A stretch of DNA of 64,000 nt from Halorubrum hochsteinianum (GTDB lineage: Archaea; Halobacteriota; Halobacteria; Halobacteriales; Haloferacaceae). The position numbers and the translations under genes are program-made. Within the stretch, counting starts at the first letter, position 1. Every line of letters starts with the position of its first letter. The stretch spans positions 248,001 through 312,000 of the forward strand of contig NZ_CP098415.1 of NCBI RefSeq assembly GCF_023702125.1, in the 5' to 3' direction. The notes beneath the pieces are model-generated. The model ran no database searches. It saw only the letters and a list, made by a program, of their open reading frames with translations, and had not been told where the DNA came from. Shown one piece after another: positions 34,701 through 42,648 of this stretch.

Positions 34701-36521
34701 TTCCGGCGTCTCCGAGAGGGGGTTGCGCTGGTTCCCGATGCGGGTCTCCAGCGAGGTGACCAGCTCCTCGCGGATGTAGTCGATCGGCGGGTTCGACACC
34801 TGCGCGAACAGCTGTTTGAAGTAGGTGAAGAGCGGGCGGTCGATGTCGGCGAGGACCGACAGCGGGGTGTCGTCGCCCATCGAGCCGACCGGGTCCTTCC
34901 CCTCCTCCGCCATCGGCTCGACGAGGTGGTTCAGCGAGTCGGTCGTGTAGCCGAACGCGGCCTGATGCGCGCGGACGGTCGGTTCGGTCTCGTCCGGGTC
35001 GGTCGCGTCACCGCCGTCCGAATCGCCCCCGTCGGCGTCGCTCGCGTCGGGACCGTCCGTGTCGATGCCGGCCGCACCCTCGCTCTCGTCCGCGAGCGCA
35101 TCCAGATCGAGCTGCCCGCGGTCGACCCACTCGCCGTACCGGTCGTCGGTGAGGTTCTCGAACACCTCGTCGTCCGGGACGATGCGGCCCGTCTCCGGGT
35201 CCGCGACGAAGATCTCGCCGGGGTGGAGGCGTCCGCGACGGCGCACGTCGGCGGGGTCGGTCGGGAGCGCGCCGACCTCGCTGCCGACGACGAGGCGGTC
35301 GTCGGTCGTCACCTCGTAGCGGCACGGGCGAAGTCCGTTGCGGTCCAGGACGCCCGCGACGCGCTCGCCGTCGAAGCCGATGACGAGGGCGGGGCCGTCC
35401 CACGGCTCGACGAGCGAGGCGTGGTAGTCGTAGAAGTCGGCGCGGTCGTCGTCCATCAGGTCGTCGCCCCGGAACGCCTCCGGGATCAGCATCCGGAGGG
35501 CGTGCGGGAGGTCGCGGTCGGTCTGTAAGAGGAGTTCCAAAGCGTTGTCGACACTGGCGGTGTCGGACTGGTTCGGGTCGTCGATCACCGGCTTGATCGT
35601 GTCGAGTTCGGCCCCGAACGCCGGGTGTTCGAGGTCGTTCTCGCGGGCCCGCATCCAGTTGACGTTGCCGCGGATCGTGTTGAACTCGCCGTTGTGGACG
35701 ATGTTCCGGTACGGGTGCGCGAGGTGCCACGCGCCGAGCGTGTTCGTCGAGAAGCGCGCGTGGACCAAGGCGACGTGGCTCGCGAACCGCTCGTCGGTCA
35801 GGTCCGGGTAGTAGTCCGCCAGCTGCGACCCCTTCAGCAGGCCCTTGTAGACGACCCGCTGGCGGTCGAGCGAGCAGACGTAGAAGCGGCCGGCACCGTC
35901 GACGTCGGCCACCTCGTTCTCGATCTCGCGGCGCGCGGCGTACAGCGCGCGGTCGAAGCCGAGCAGGTCCGGGTCGGCGTCGTCCGGGCGCGTCTCCTCG
36001 GTCGTGAACCGCTGGGCCAGCCCCGCGCCCTCGACGGGGGCGACGAACACCTGCGACACCTCCGGCTCCGACTCGAGGGCCGTCGCGCCGAGGTCCGCGT
36101 TGTCGGTCGGGACCGAGCGCCACGCGAGCACCTCCAGCCCGTAGACGGCGCACACCTCGGCGATGACGTCGTGGATCTCCGCCCGAACGCCCGGCTCCGG
36201 CGGCATGAACACGGAGCCGACGGCGTACTCCTCCGGGAGGTCGGCGTCGACGACCTCTCGGAAGAACTCGTCGGGTCGGGCGACCATGATTCCCGCGCCG
36301 TCGCCGGTGTTCTCCTCAGCGCCCGTCGTCCCGCGGTGTTCGAGGTTTTCGAGAAGCGTGATCGCGTCCGAGACGGCCTCGTGGGTCGGGTCGGCGTCGA
36401 GGTCGACGACGCCGCCGATTCCGCAGTTCGACCGGTCGTCCGTCGGCGCAGCGAGCCCCCCCTCCTGACCCGAGGACTCCGAGTCGCGTACGCCCCGGGT
36501 GGTACTACGTGACTTGGTCAT
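31791..36521 (-). CDS. gltB: Glutamate synthase large subunit (GOGAT)
   Basis: The enzyme makes two glutamates from glutamine and 2-oxoglutarate. From ATG 36519-36521 it has 1576 residues. A 32-residue leader (MTKSRSTTRG...) precedes Cys33 (NCGIGGVVDLD), the nucleophile exposed by propeptide removal in this family. The glutaminase domain has FSTNTLGAWHLAHPYRNIVH-type sequence, followed by the central domain and the FMN domain (NRIGGKSNTGEGGEPPERF, SGHDGGTGASP). The 3Fe-4S cysteines read CVMARQCHENTCPVGVAT. The C-terminal GXGXG beta-helix contains GGRLVVETP and GANDYVGKGLSGG. An acidic insertion (near 34980-35080 in the DNA) is notable. No small subunit is adjacent, so it may use ferredoxin. 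The frame is open above the chosen start but is not protein-like. Confidence 0.92.
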   Translation of the reverse strand: MTKSRSTTRGVRDSESSGQEGGLAAPTDDRSNCGIGGVVDLDADPTHEAVSDAITLLENLEHRGTTGAEENTGDGAGIMVARPDEFFREVVDADLPEEYAVGSVFMPPEPGVRAEIHDVIAEVCAVYGLEVLAWRSVPTDNADLGATALESEPEVSQVFVAPVEGAGLAQRFTTEETRPDDADPDLLGFDRALYAARREIENEVADVDGAGRFYVCSLDRQRVVYKGLLKGSQLADYYPDLTDERFASHVALVHARFSTNTLGAWHLAHPYRNIVHNGEFNTIRGNVNWMRARENDLEHPAFGAELDTIKPVIDDPNQSDTASVDNALELLLQTDRDLPHALRMLIPEAFRGDDLMDDDRADFYDYHASLVEPWDGPALVIGFDGERVAGVLDRNGLRPCRYEVTTDDRLVVGSEVGALPTDPADVRRRGRLHPGEIFVADPETGRIVPDDEVFENLTDDRYGEWVDRGQLDLDALADESEGAAGIDTDGPDASDADGGDSDGGDATDPDETEPTVRAHQAAFGYTTDSLNHLVEPMAEEGKDPVGSMGDDTPLSVLADIDRPLFTYFKQLFAQVSNPPIDYIREELVTSLETRIGNQRNPLSETPEHAEQIVADSPVLTDAETAALRDLPGPGERTPGDRDGAADGPAFSSVTVDVTYDRDGSLVDAVSRIRGDAAAAIEDGADVVVLSDRAVGPDRLAVPSLLATGAVHHHLVRKGLRNRAGVVVESGEPHEVHHLATLVGYGADAVDPYLAYASIADVVAGPDGADEKEALAAYQHALEDGLLKTMAKMGISTMESYQGAQIFEAVGLDSAFVAEYFEGTEIRTEGIGIEQIEDDLRTRHAMAFGADPELETTGEYEHRSSGVKHGWNPQTVGTLQQAVRGGDYEQYREFAELVNDQTEELQSLRGLLEFDSDRDPVPVEAVEPVESIVERFSTAAMSLGSISPEAHENNAIAMNRIGGKSNTGEGGEPPERFDTEKECTVKQVASGRFGVTADYLANAEELQIKMAQGSKPGEGGHLPGEKVNEMIAHVRCSTPGVGLISPPPQHDIYSIEDLKQLIFDLKAASPDADVNVKLVSEAGIGTIAAGVAKANADVVHVSGHDGGTGASPKTSIKNAGLPWELGLAEANQMLRATGLRDRIRVSADGGLRTGRDVAVAAALGAEEYIFGTASLVTSGCVMARQCHENTCPVGVATQREDLRQRFPGQPDHVINYMTFIAQELREIMAEQGYTELEEFIGRPGLLAQRETDHEKAKHLDLSAVIAEPAGESRTKVREQAHAGIDDLLDWDLIDEAAPAIEDGAPVALTRDIRNVDRAVGATLSNRVVSEHGGEGLPDDTISCRFDGEAGQSFGAFLASGVTMELAGAANDYVGKGLSGGRLVVETPAEAGYDPTENVVVGNVALYGATSGELYVNGVAGERFGVRNSGVRAVVEGVGDHGCEYMTGGVVAVLGDTGRNFAAGMSGGIAYVYDPDDRFDDRVNRGMVSVSETLDESDERMLRRLVENHRAYTDSERAADLLDDWEAALDDFVRVFPDAYADVIAEGIGDDVRDEPPAPAAAVPGGDADATGQASGDD

Positions 36522-36551
36522 ACACTCGCATACGAGTGAACAGTTAAAGGT
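36522..36551 (-). promoter_or_regulatory. gltB promoter with inverted repeat
   Basis: A TATA-like box (cctttaac on the minus strand, near 36544-36551) is 26 bases from the gltB ATG. Between it and the start lies the inverted repeat cactcg-cata-cgagtg (36523-36538). A protein bound there would cover the transcription start. This is a candidate operator, perhaps nitrogen-related. The remaining gap to 36753 is AT-richer and shows only a small hairpin (gactgg/ccagtc, 36729-36748). Confidence 0.45.
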
Positions 36552-36753
36552 ATGACCCTGATAGGGGTAGGATCCATCGTACACACATTAGGGAATATAA
36601 GGTAATTATCCATCACGGGTGGTGAACAAATCACACACCTTTGAGTTGATCAGCTGGTCCCGCTATCAGAGCTTACTGCCGATAGATATTCCACGGAGAC
36701 GGCTCGAACGTTTCACGTATTCGGAAATGACTGGCGAAACGTCCAGTCGTATT

Positions 36754-36921
36754 TTACTCCTCAAGCGGGACGAACGTGCCATTGATGTCCCACTCGTGGA
36801 TACAGTAGACGCTGCCGGCGTCGTCGTCGATCCGCCACCCGTCGGCCGCGTCGTCCCAGCGCTCCTCGCGCCCGCACAGCTCGCACGTGCGCTCCTTCGG
36901 CGGCGTGATAGTCGCGCTCAT
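36754..36921 (-). CDS. HEWD-family small zinc-binding protein
   Basis: The 55-residue protein starts MSATITPPKERTCELCGREE and ends CIHEWDINGTFVPLEE. The CxxC pair, the single later Cys and the HEWD tetrapeptide mark the small haloarchaeal HEWD family, whose function is unknown. Cys and His residues probably hold one zinc ion. Start ATG 36919-36921 gives the usual length; an open frame 41 codons longer lacks any protein-like pattern. It lies between gltB and the chimeric surface protein gene, all on the minus strand, but is probably transcribed alone. Confidence 0.75.
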   Translation of the reverse strand: MSATITPPKERTCELCGREERWDDAADGWRIDDDAGSVYCIHEWDINGTFVPLEE

Positions 36922-37040
36922 ACCCGAGCGAACGAGGCGGCCGAGCAAAAGGATACCGCCGGTCGGCGAGGCCGACGGCGGCGGAACGATCGCCCGACCC
37001 CGCCGTTCCGACGCGTCGGCGGTCCGACCGCCGTCGCGGC

Positions 37041-40000
37041 TCACAGCCGACGGCGAGCGAGCAGCGCCGCGGACGCCACCGCCGCGAGCGAACCCACCGG
37101 CCCGAACCCAGGGAGATCGTACATGGTCGACCGGATCGGTGCCTCGTCGTACCCGAGGTCGCTCGCGGGGTTGTCGTCGGCATCGCCCCGTTCGCCGGTG
37201 TCTACCGACTCGGCCTCTCCGGTCGCGGCCTCGGAGCCGCCGTCGGACCCGCCTCCGTCACTCGCTCGACCGGTCTCCGAACCCGGTTCTCGCGCCGCGG
37301 GACGCTCGCCGTCGGTCGTCCCGTCGCCTCCGAAGAGCGCCGGCGGTCCCGCGGACGGCGGGATCTCCGACGTGCCGGGCGCGACCGTGATCCCGGTCCC
37401 GGGAGGGGCCGTCTCCCGGTCGCCGCCGGACCCGCGCGATCCGGTGGCTCCCCCCTGACCGCTCCCGTTCGAAACGCTAGCCCCCGCGTCCGAACCGGAC
37501 CCACCGCCGGCCGGGGCACTCGCGCCCCCGGAAGCGCCGGAAGCACCAGGGCCGCCAGAAGCGACAGAGCCGCCAGAAGCGCCCGAAGCGCCCGAAACGC
37601 CGGACCCGTCAGCGGAACCGGTACCGCCGGAGTCGTCCGTCGTCCCCGATCCGGCGGCCGTCCCGGTTCCGGCTGAACCGCCCGAGTCGGTCGGAGGGGA
37701 TTCGGTCGATCGCGCCGTGTCGGAACCGTTCGCGCTCCCGTTCGTCGCGGGTTCGTCGGGCGCGTCGGCGACGTACGTCAGCCGCGTCGTCGCCGGGTCG
37801 TCGGTGCGATTCAGTCGCTCGTCGTCGACGCTGAACCCCGCTTCGAACGTCTCGCCGTCGGCCGGCGGCGTCTCGGTGCCGAACGCGGTCTCACCGTCGG
37901 TGACGAGGAAGAGCCCCTCCCGGTCGAGGTGGACCGTCGAGTCGCTCGGGACCGGCCCGAGCGCGTCCTCCTCGGTGGCGGTAGTGGCCTCGCTCGCGTT
38001 CGTCCGCCTCACTCCGAACGAGAGCCCGTCGAGCCGGGCGAGGTCCGCGCCGCGGTCCAGCGACGCGTTCGCGGCGACCGGGAGACCGGTCAGTCCGGTC
38101 GCGTTCACCCCGTAGACCATCGTGTCGTTCGGGCCTGCGGTCGTCGCCTCCGAGAGCGTGCCGTTCTCAACGGCGTCCCGGATCGCGGTCGCGTTCTCGA
38201 ACTCCCCCGGAACGGCTTCGCGCGTGGTGTACGCGCTGAGATCGCCCGTCGACCGCGGAGTCACCCTAACCGTGGCTGTGTCGTTCGCGACGGCGGTACC
38301 GTGCTTCGACCGCAGCGTGACGTCGTACGTTCCGGGAGAGACCGAATCGAGGTCCCCGGTAATCGACTCGACGCTGATGTCGGGCCCGGTCGAGACGAAC
38401 TCCGACGGCGACTCCGGCGACGCGTACGTGTTGATCGTGATCGGCGTTGGACCCGTATCGGTCGTCGTGAGGTTGAGTGTTATAGTAGCGTTACTGGCTG
38501 TATTGTTTAGATTCAGACTTAGTGACGATACACTATGATAGACTAAAGAGCGGATATGATCGCCATTAGCAACTCTGTTTGGAATGTTTCTCAGCGACAT
38601 ATGTTTCGCACCGCTCCCAATTATTTCGAACGTTTTTGAACTTCCTTTGTCTGATTTTATCCGGTATTCACCAGATGCTATATTTGAGGTGTTGAATCCT
38701 ATTTTTGATGAATTACTTAATCTGGTCCCTACGGAGACAACACGTGATTGGTTACCACTAATTCTGTGTAGCTCAACTTCACTCCCATCTGTGCTGGAAT
38801 TATAATTGATTAGCTGTCCAGAATATACAACTCTGTCTAGCGACTTGTTGTGATAGATCCGAATACCAGTATCAGAGACCGACAGGTTTGTACGGAGAGA
38901 CTCATTTATACGTATTACCCCGTACTTTGCGACACCATCTGTAACAAACTGGTCATTTAGGTCTGAGTTTCGTAGCAATTCCGCTTTTTCAGGAGATATC
39001 AGTTCACCTGAACTGTATCCGTGCGCTAGTTGAATAGCCGCAGCATAACGGTTACTGCGGGATATACTAGATTTATGAGAGGTAGTGTTAAAGTATAGAT
39101 TTAAACAATTGCTCCTACCTGTTCGTACTCTTGAACTGGCTATTGGTTTGTTCTGTAACATGTAGCCGGTAGAGTTTATTGGGTATAAAGTGACGACGTA
39201 TGGCGTTCCCTCGTTAATTGCGTCAGATACTTTAACATCAGAAATCTCAATCTTGTTCACTCCTGACGAATTATAGGACATACTACTTGCGTTAAGATCA
39301 GCCATTACCATCCTGCCCTTATCTGTTGATAGTGCTAAATCGGTCATATTGGAAGATAAGCCGTTTTTGAACGGATCATCTGTAGATTTGATCGTAGAAT
39401 TGGCGAAGAGGTAACCTATGAAGTCACCACCAAGCAGGGAAGTATCAATAGAAATTGCTTCATTTGTTCTGAGCGTATCCTTTGAAATATTTCGAGTAGT
39501 AATTATTTCATCGCTGTTGTTTTTAGTAACAACCAGGGTCGAATTGATATTGCCTTCTAAACGGTCGATTGTTATTCCCGGAGTAGTATATCTATCTCCA
39601 TGTAACTGTGGTGAAACCGTAGCTTGGTCGTGTATTCGGATGTTTCCGTCGACTATTTTGAAAGATTCTGTGTTTCTGTGGACTTCGTTTCTCGTAGTGA
39701 TTGACCTAGAGCCATTCACAACACCAATCTGGTATTTAATTTGGGTTGACTTTTCGGCGTTATTTGTGTTCATCTGAGATATCTGAATAGAACCAATTTG
39801 TACTGAATCCGTTGAGTTATCAGGACGAATTTTGGCCATCAGTAGTGTGGAATTTTGTGACTCTAGCTGTTGGGTGTCAGCTATAGTGCCATTTTGGATG
39901 TTGCTGATCGACATTGAAGCAGATGACACGTTGACACCTCTTGATTCAATACTACGCAGATTCAGGTACAATTTGAGGTGTCTGCGCTGTTCTATCCGGT

Positions 40001-40208
40001 CAGAACGTAATATTTCGATGTCCGTTATATTTTGATTCGATTGACCAATACGGATGATGCCGGGTTCGCCTGTTTTGTTCAGGTAAGGCGTGTCGTCTTG
40101 ATTTTCTGCCACAACTACGTTTGCTCCCGGTAGTAACACGGGGGAGCCAATCACAAAGCAGATCATAATACCGACCGACACCCACCGAAGCGATCGCGTC
40201 CGGATCAT
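37041..40208 (-). CDS. Large PGF-CTERM cell-surface protein of chimeric base composition
   Basis: The 1055-residue protein has a signal peptide (MIRTRSLRWVSVGIMICFVI, then GSPVLLPGANVVVAENQ), a long extracellular body and a C-terminal PGF-CTERM anchor: PGF at 1033-1035, hydrophobic helix, LLARRRL. Residues 1 to about 580 are encoded by AT-rich DNA with codons foreign to this chromosome. They are crowded with Asn-Xaa-Ser/Thr sequons. From about 580 on (DNA below about 38,470) composition turns abruptly GC-rich and host-like. This half has beta-sandwich-like segments and a Gly/Ser/Ala/Asp stalk (about 850-1020). The frame is uninterrupted. Start ATG 40206-40208 fits the signal peptide. No enzymatic domain is seen; it probably belongs to the glycosylated cell surface and is an ArtA substrate. 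Confidence 0.75.
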   Translation of the reverse strand: MIRTRSLRWVSVGIMICFVIGSPVLLPGANVVVAENQDDTPYLNKTGEPGIIRIGQSNQNITDIEILRSDRIEQRRHLKLYLNLRSIESRGVNVSSASMSISNIQNGTIADTQQLESQNSTLLMAKIRPDNSTDSVQIGSIQISQMNTNNAEKSTQIKYQIGVVNGSRSITTRNEVHRNTESFKIVDGNIRIHDQATVSPQLHGDRYTTPGITIDRLEGNINSTLVVTKNNSDEIITTRNISKDTLRTNEAISIDTSLLGGDFIGYLFANSTIKSTDDPFKNGLSSNMTDLALSTDKGRMVMADLNASSMSYNSSGVNKIEISDVKVSDAINEGTPYVVTLYPINSTGYMLQNKPIASSRVRTGRSNCLNLYFNTTSHKSSISRSNRYAAAIQLAHGYSSGELISPEKAELLRNSDLNDQFVTDGVAKYGVIRINESLRTNLSVSDTGIRIYHNKSLDRVVYSGQLINYNSSTDGSEVELHRISGNQSRVVSVGTRLSNSSKIGFNTSNIASGEYRIKSDKGSSKTFEIIGSGAKHMSLRNIPNRVANGDHIRSLVYHSVSSLSLNLNNTASNATITLNLTTTDTGPTPITINTYASPESPSEFVSTGPDISVESITGDLDSVSPGTYDVTLRSKHGTAVANDTATVRVTPRSTGDLSAYTTREAVPGEFENATAIRDAVENGTLSEATTAGPNDTMVYGVNATGLTGLPVAANASLDRGADLARLDGLSFGVRRTNASEATTATEEDALGPVPSDSTVHLDREGLFLVTDGETAFGTETPPADGETFEAGFSVDDERLNRTDDPATTRLTYVADAPDEPATNGSANGSDTARSTESPPTDSGGSAGTGTAAGSGTTDDSGGTGSADGSGVSGASGASGGSVASGGPGASGASGGASAPAGGGSGSDAGASVSNGSGQGGATGSRGSGGDRETAPPGTGITVAPGTSEIPPSAGPPALFGGDGTTDGERPAAREPGSETGRASDGGGSDGGSEAATGEAESVDTGERGDADDNPASDLGYDEAPIRSTMYDLPGFGPVGSLAAVASAALLARRRL

Positions 40209-40475
40209 AGCGAACGGACCACGAATGCCAGAGCGGTCGCTGTCAGGGCGATGCGGGGTCGAGACCCGACCCGCTGCTCGCGAAGCGCCGCTCGTCACAC
40301 CGCGGGATTTCTCACTCGGTTCGATCGCTTATAAGTGGCTTACGGAGCCGAAAGCTTCCGATCGGGGAAATAACCGTACGACGGCGGGAAGGAACACGAG
40401 CGCTGTTGAGGGTGTTCGACCGCGGAGTAACACGGAACGACGAGAAAGGGCCGCCGGGACAGTCGCCGAGCCCGG

Positions 40476-41138
40476 TCAGTGCTCGACCGCTCCCATCATC
40501 GAGAGCAGCTGTTCGGACTGGTCGATCTCCTGCGGGTGGACGCCGATCATCGCGATGACGTCGTCGTCGTGCTGAACGGTGCCGATGTAGACGAGGACGG
40601 GGATGTCGTCCACGGAACCGCTCTGGCCGTTGGCGTCGCTGACGTCCGCGCTGACGGTCGTTTCGAGGACCGAGACGGTGACATCCTCGCCGAGAACTGT
40701 CCGCGTCTCCTCGCCGACCTCCTCGATGTCGTCGGTCTGAATTTCCGTTCCGTTGCCGCCGATCCCCTGCTGGTCGACCTGGTTGAGGAGCCGTCGGATG
40801 AGGTCCGCGCCCTCGGCCCTGACGAGCGGGTTGACCGACTGTCCGGCGACGGACTCGTTCGGAGTGCTCGCCACGAACAGCGCCGACCCGACCTCCTCGT
40901 TCGTGTACTGGGCGACCCACGTCGTCGCCGACACCTCGACGTTCACGCCGCTGGCGTTGAACTTCCGGTCGATGGAGAACGATTTCGGGTCCTGTCCGGA
41001 GAACCCGTCCGCGTACGCGCTCTTCGGGATCCGTGCCGGGTCCGCGCTGAGGTCGAGACTCTGGTCCTGACCGGCACACCCGGCGACGGCGACCGTGGTC
41101 GAGGCGGCGAGTGCCGCGAGCAGCCCACGTCGTTTCAT
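40476..41138 (-). CDS. DUF6517-like lipoprotein
   Basis: The 220-residue protein has a short twin-Arg-like start (MKRRGLLAALAAS) and a lipobox (VAVAGC), so it should be exported and lipid-anchored. The mature part (FSIDRKFNASGVNVEVSAT, NWVAQY-like TTWVAQYTNEEV, ALFVASTPNESVAGQSVNPL, DDDVIAMIGVHPQEIDQSEQ, MGAVEH) fits the haloarchaeal DUF6517 lipoprotein pattern as I remember it. Its role is unknown. Start ATG 41136-41138 is set by the signal peptide and a TATA-like box (gttaaagaag on the minus strand, near 41165). It is divergent from the membrane protein at 41251. Confidence 0.7.
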   Translation of the reverse strand: MKRRGLLAALAASTTVAVAGCAGQDQSLDLSADPARIPKSAYADGFSGQDPKSFSIDRKFNASGVNVEVSATTWVAQYTNEEVGSALFVASTPNESVAGQSVNPLVRAEGADLIRRLLNQVDQQGIGGNGTEIQTDDIEEVGEETRTVLGEDVTVSVLETTVSADVSDANGQSGSVDDIPVLVYIGTVQHDDDVIAMIGVHPQEIDQSEQLLSMMGAVEH

Positions 41139-41250
41139 GGGCACAGGTAGGTCGAGACGCTTCTTTAACACTATCGGCGCGGATATCGGTCCCGAGAACG
41201 CGCGGCGGAAGGCACAAAGTTCACGTCGTGGGGCACGCGACGTGAGGCAA

Positions 41251-42018
41251 ATGGAACGTCGAGGACAAACAGGACTGGTGGAAGCCCTCTTCTTGGACGT
41301 CGTTCGCCTCCACGAGACGTGGATGGAGATCGTCTTCCCGCGACAGCTCGACCCGAGCGCGGTCCTGGGGAAGTGGAAGCCCGAGAACACCCTCCAGTCG
41401 GTCGGCTACTACCTCTGGGCGGTGCTCGGCGCGCCGCTCGTGGCGGTCGCGTACCCCCTGCTGCTCGTCGGCTTCGCCACGCGCTACTACGCGGCGAAGC
41501 TCGACTCGGCGGTCACCCGCATCGGGGTCGCCGGTGCCGTGCTCGTCTCCGCGGTCGTCTGGGGGGCGCTGACGGTGATCACGCACCTCCAACTCCCCTT
41601 CGACGCCGTGATCGCCGTCGGCGCGGCGAGCGGGGTAGCGGTCGTCTCGGCCGCGCTCGCCGCCGGCTTCTCGAAGCTCGGCGGACGGTTCGTCAGCGTC
41701 CTCCTCGCGTACCCGTTCGCGATGTCGGCGCTGTTCTTACCGCCCGTCGTGGCCGCGCTCGTCACGCCGACGTTGGAGGAGCTCATCCTCCCGCCGAGCT
41801 ACGAACTCGCGCGGTGGATCCTCGACACGTTCCTCTCGGTCGGCGGGATCAACGAGACGCTCCGCGGCGCGTTCGACCTGGAGACGTTCGGCGAGCAGTG
41901 GGGGCTGCCGGGGCTCGGATACGTCCTGATGTGGATCGGCATCTCGGTGCCGCTCGGGTGGTTCCTCGGGCTGCTCGTCGCGCTGGCGAACCTGATCCGT
42001 CCGACTTCGGACGCCTGA
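41251..42018 (+). CDS. Multi-helix membrane protein of unknown function
   Basis: The 255-residue protein starts MERRGQTGLVEALFLDVVRL, followed by FPRQLDPSAVLGKWKPEN, then about five membrane helices (residues 49-73, 84-105, 112-132, 145-170 and 225-248). The last loop before the final helix carries GAFDLETFGEQWGLPGLGY. I recognise no named family, though the layout recurs in haloarchaeal hypothetical proteins. ATG 41251 is preferred over frame extensions upstream, which would run into the divergent lipoprotein gene. Confidence 0.6.
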   Translation: MERRGQTGLVEALFLDVVRLHETWMEIVFPRQLDPSAVLGKWKPENTLQSVGYYLWAVLGAPLVAVAYPLLLVGFATRYYAAKLDSAVTRIGVAGAVLVSAVVWGALTVITHLQLPFDAVIAVGAASGVAVVSAALAAGFSKLGGRFVSVLLAYPFAMSALFLPPVVAALVTPTLEELILPPSYELARWILDTFLSVGGINETLRGAFDLETFGEQWGLPGLGYVLMWIGISVPLGWFLGLLVALANLIRPTSDA

Positions 42019-42045
42019 ATCGGCCCCACTCGTCGGGACCGTCGC

Positions 42046-42555
42046 TCACCCCTCCGGGTCGTACTCCTCGCTCGCCGCTTCGAACGCCGACGCCGAGCGC
42101 TCCGTCTCGCGCCGTCGCTCCCGCTCCGCGATCGCTTCGGGGTCCGGGCTCGCGTCGTCGTCGATCCGCGCGATGGAGCCGTGGACCTTCGCGTGACACC
42201 AGCGGCACAGGCCGACCGTGATCTCGTGCGCGTCGTCGCCGTCGTACGAGAGGTGATGTTCCTCAACGAGCGGCCGGGCGTCCTCGTGGGCCAGTCGGAC
42301 CTCCGCCAGTCCGCACCGGACGCACTCCTTCGCGTCGGTCGTCGACCGGTAGTAGGGACACGCGCGCCACTCGCCGTCGGCACCGACGTGACAGTCGTAG
42401 CCCTCGGCGCGCCGCTCGGCCGCGAACTCGGGGTCGTCGCCGGCCCGGGTCAGCGCGAACCGGCACCGGCCGTCGTCGGTGAGGTGGTCGCAGACGCCGG
42501 CGACCGCGTACGGGTCGTCGACGCCGACGGGGGTTCCGTCGGGGGTGCGCTCCAT
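42046..42555 (-). CDS. Cys-rich HNH-like protein
   Basis: The 169-residue protein has two Cys-rich parts. The first (GVCDHLTDDGRCRF, YDCHVGADGEWRACPYYRST, KECVRCGL) looks zinc-binding. The second reads LVEEHHLSYDGDD, HEITVGLCRWCHAKVH, which is the arrangement of an HNH nuclease fold (His-His, then a later His within CxxCH). The C-terminal 40 residues are a charged helix. Nuclease activity is possible but not shown. A TATA-like stretch (cttcaattcg near 42581) supports ATG 42553-42555. It lies tail to tail with the preceding membrane protein gene. Confidence 0.65.
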   Translation of the reverse strand: MERTPDGTPVGVDDPYAVAGVCDHLTDDGRCRFALTRAGDDPEFAAERRAEGYDCHVGADGEWRACPYYRSTTDAKECVRCGLAEVRLAHEDARPLVEEHHLSYDGDDAHEITVGLCRWCHAKVHGSIARIDDDASPDPEAIAERERRRETERSASAFEAASEEYDPEG

Positions 42556-42648
42556 GGGGACGGGTCGCGGCGGACGCACTTCAATTCGGTCCGCCGGGTC
42601 GTCACGGGGGCGCGGCTCGGGCGAGACCGCTCCCGTCGCGAGCGCGAC

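Noticed and set aside
33918-35528. 536-codon plus-strand frame inside gltB
   Set aside because: It is the mirror of a certain gltB coding region and reads as Arg/Val/Ala/Asp-rich noise.
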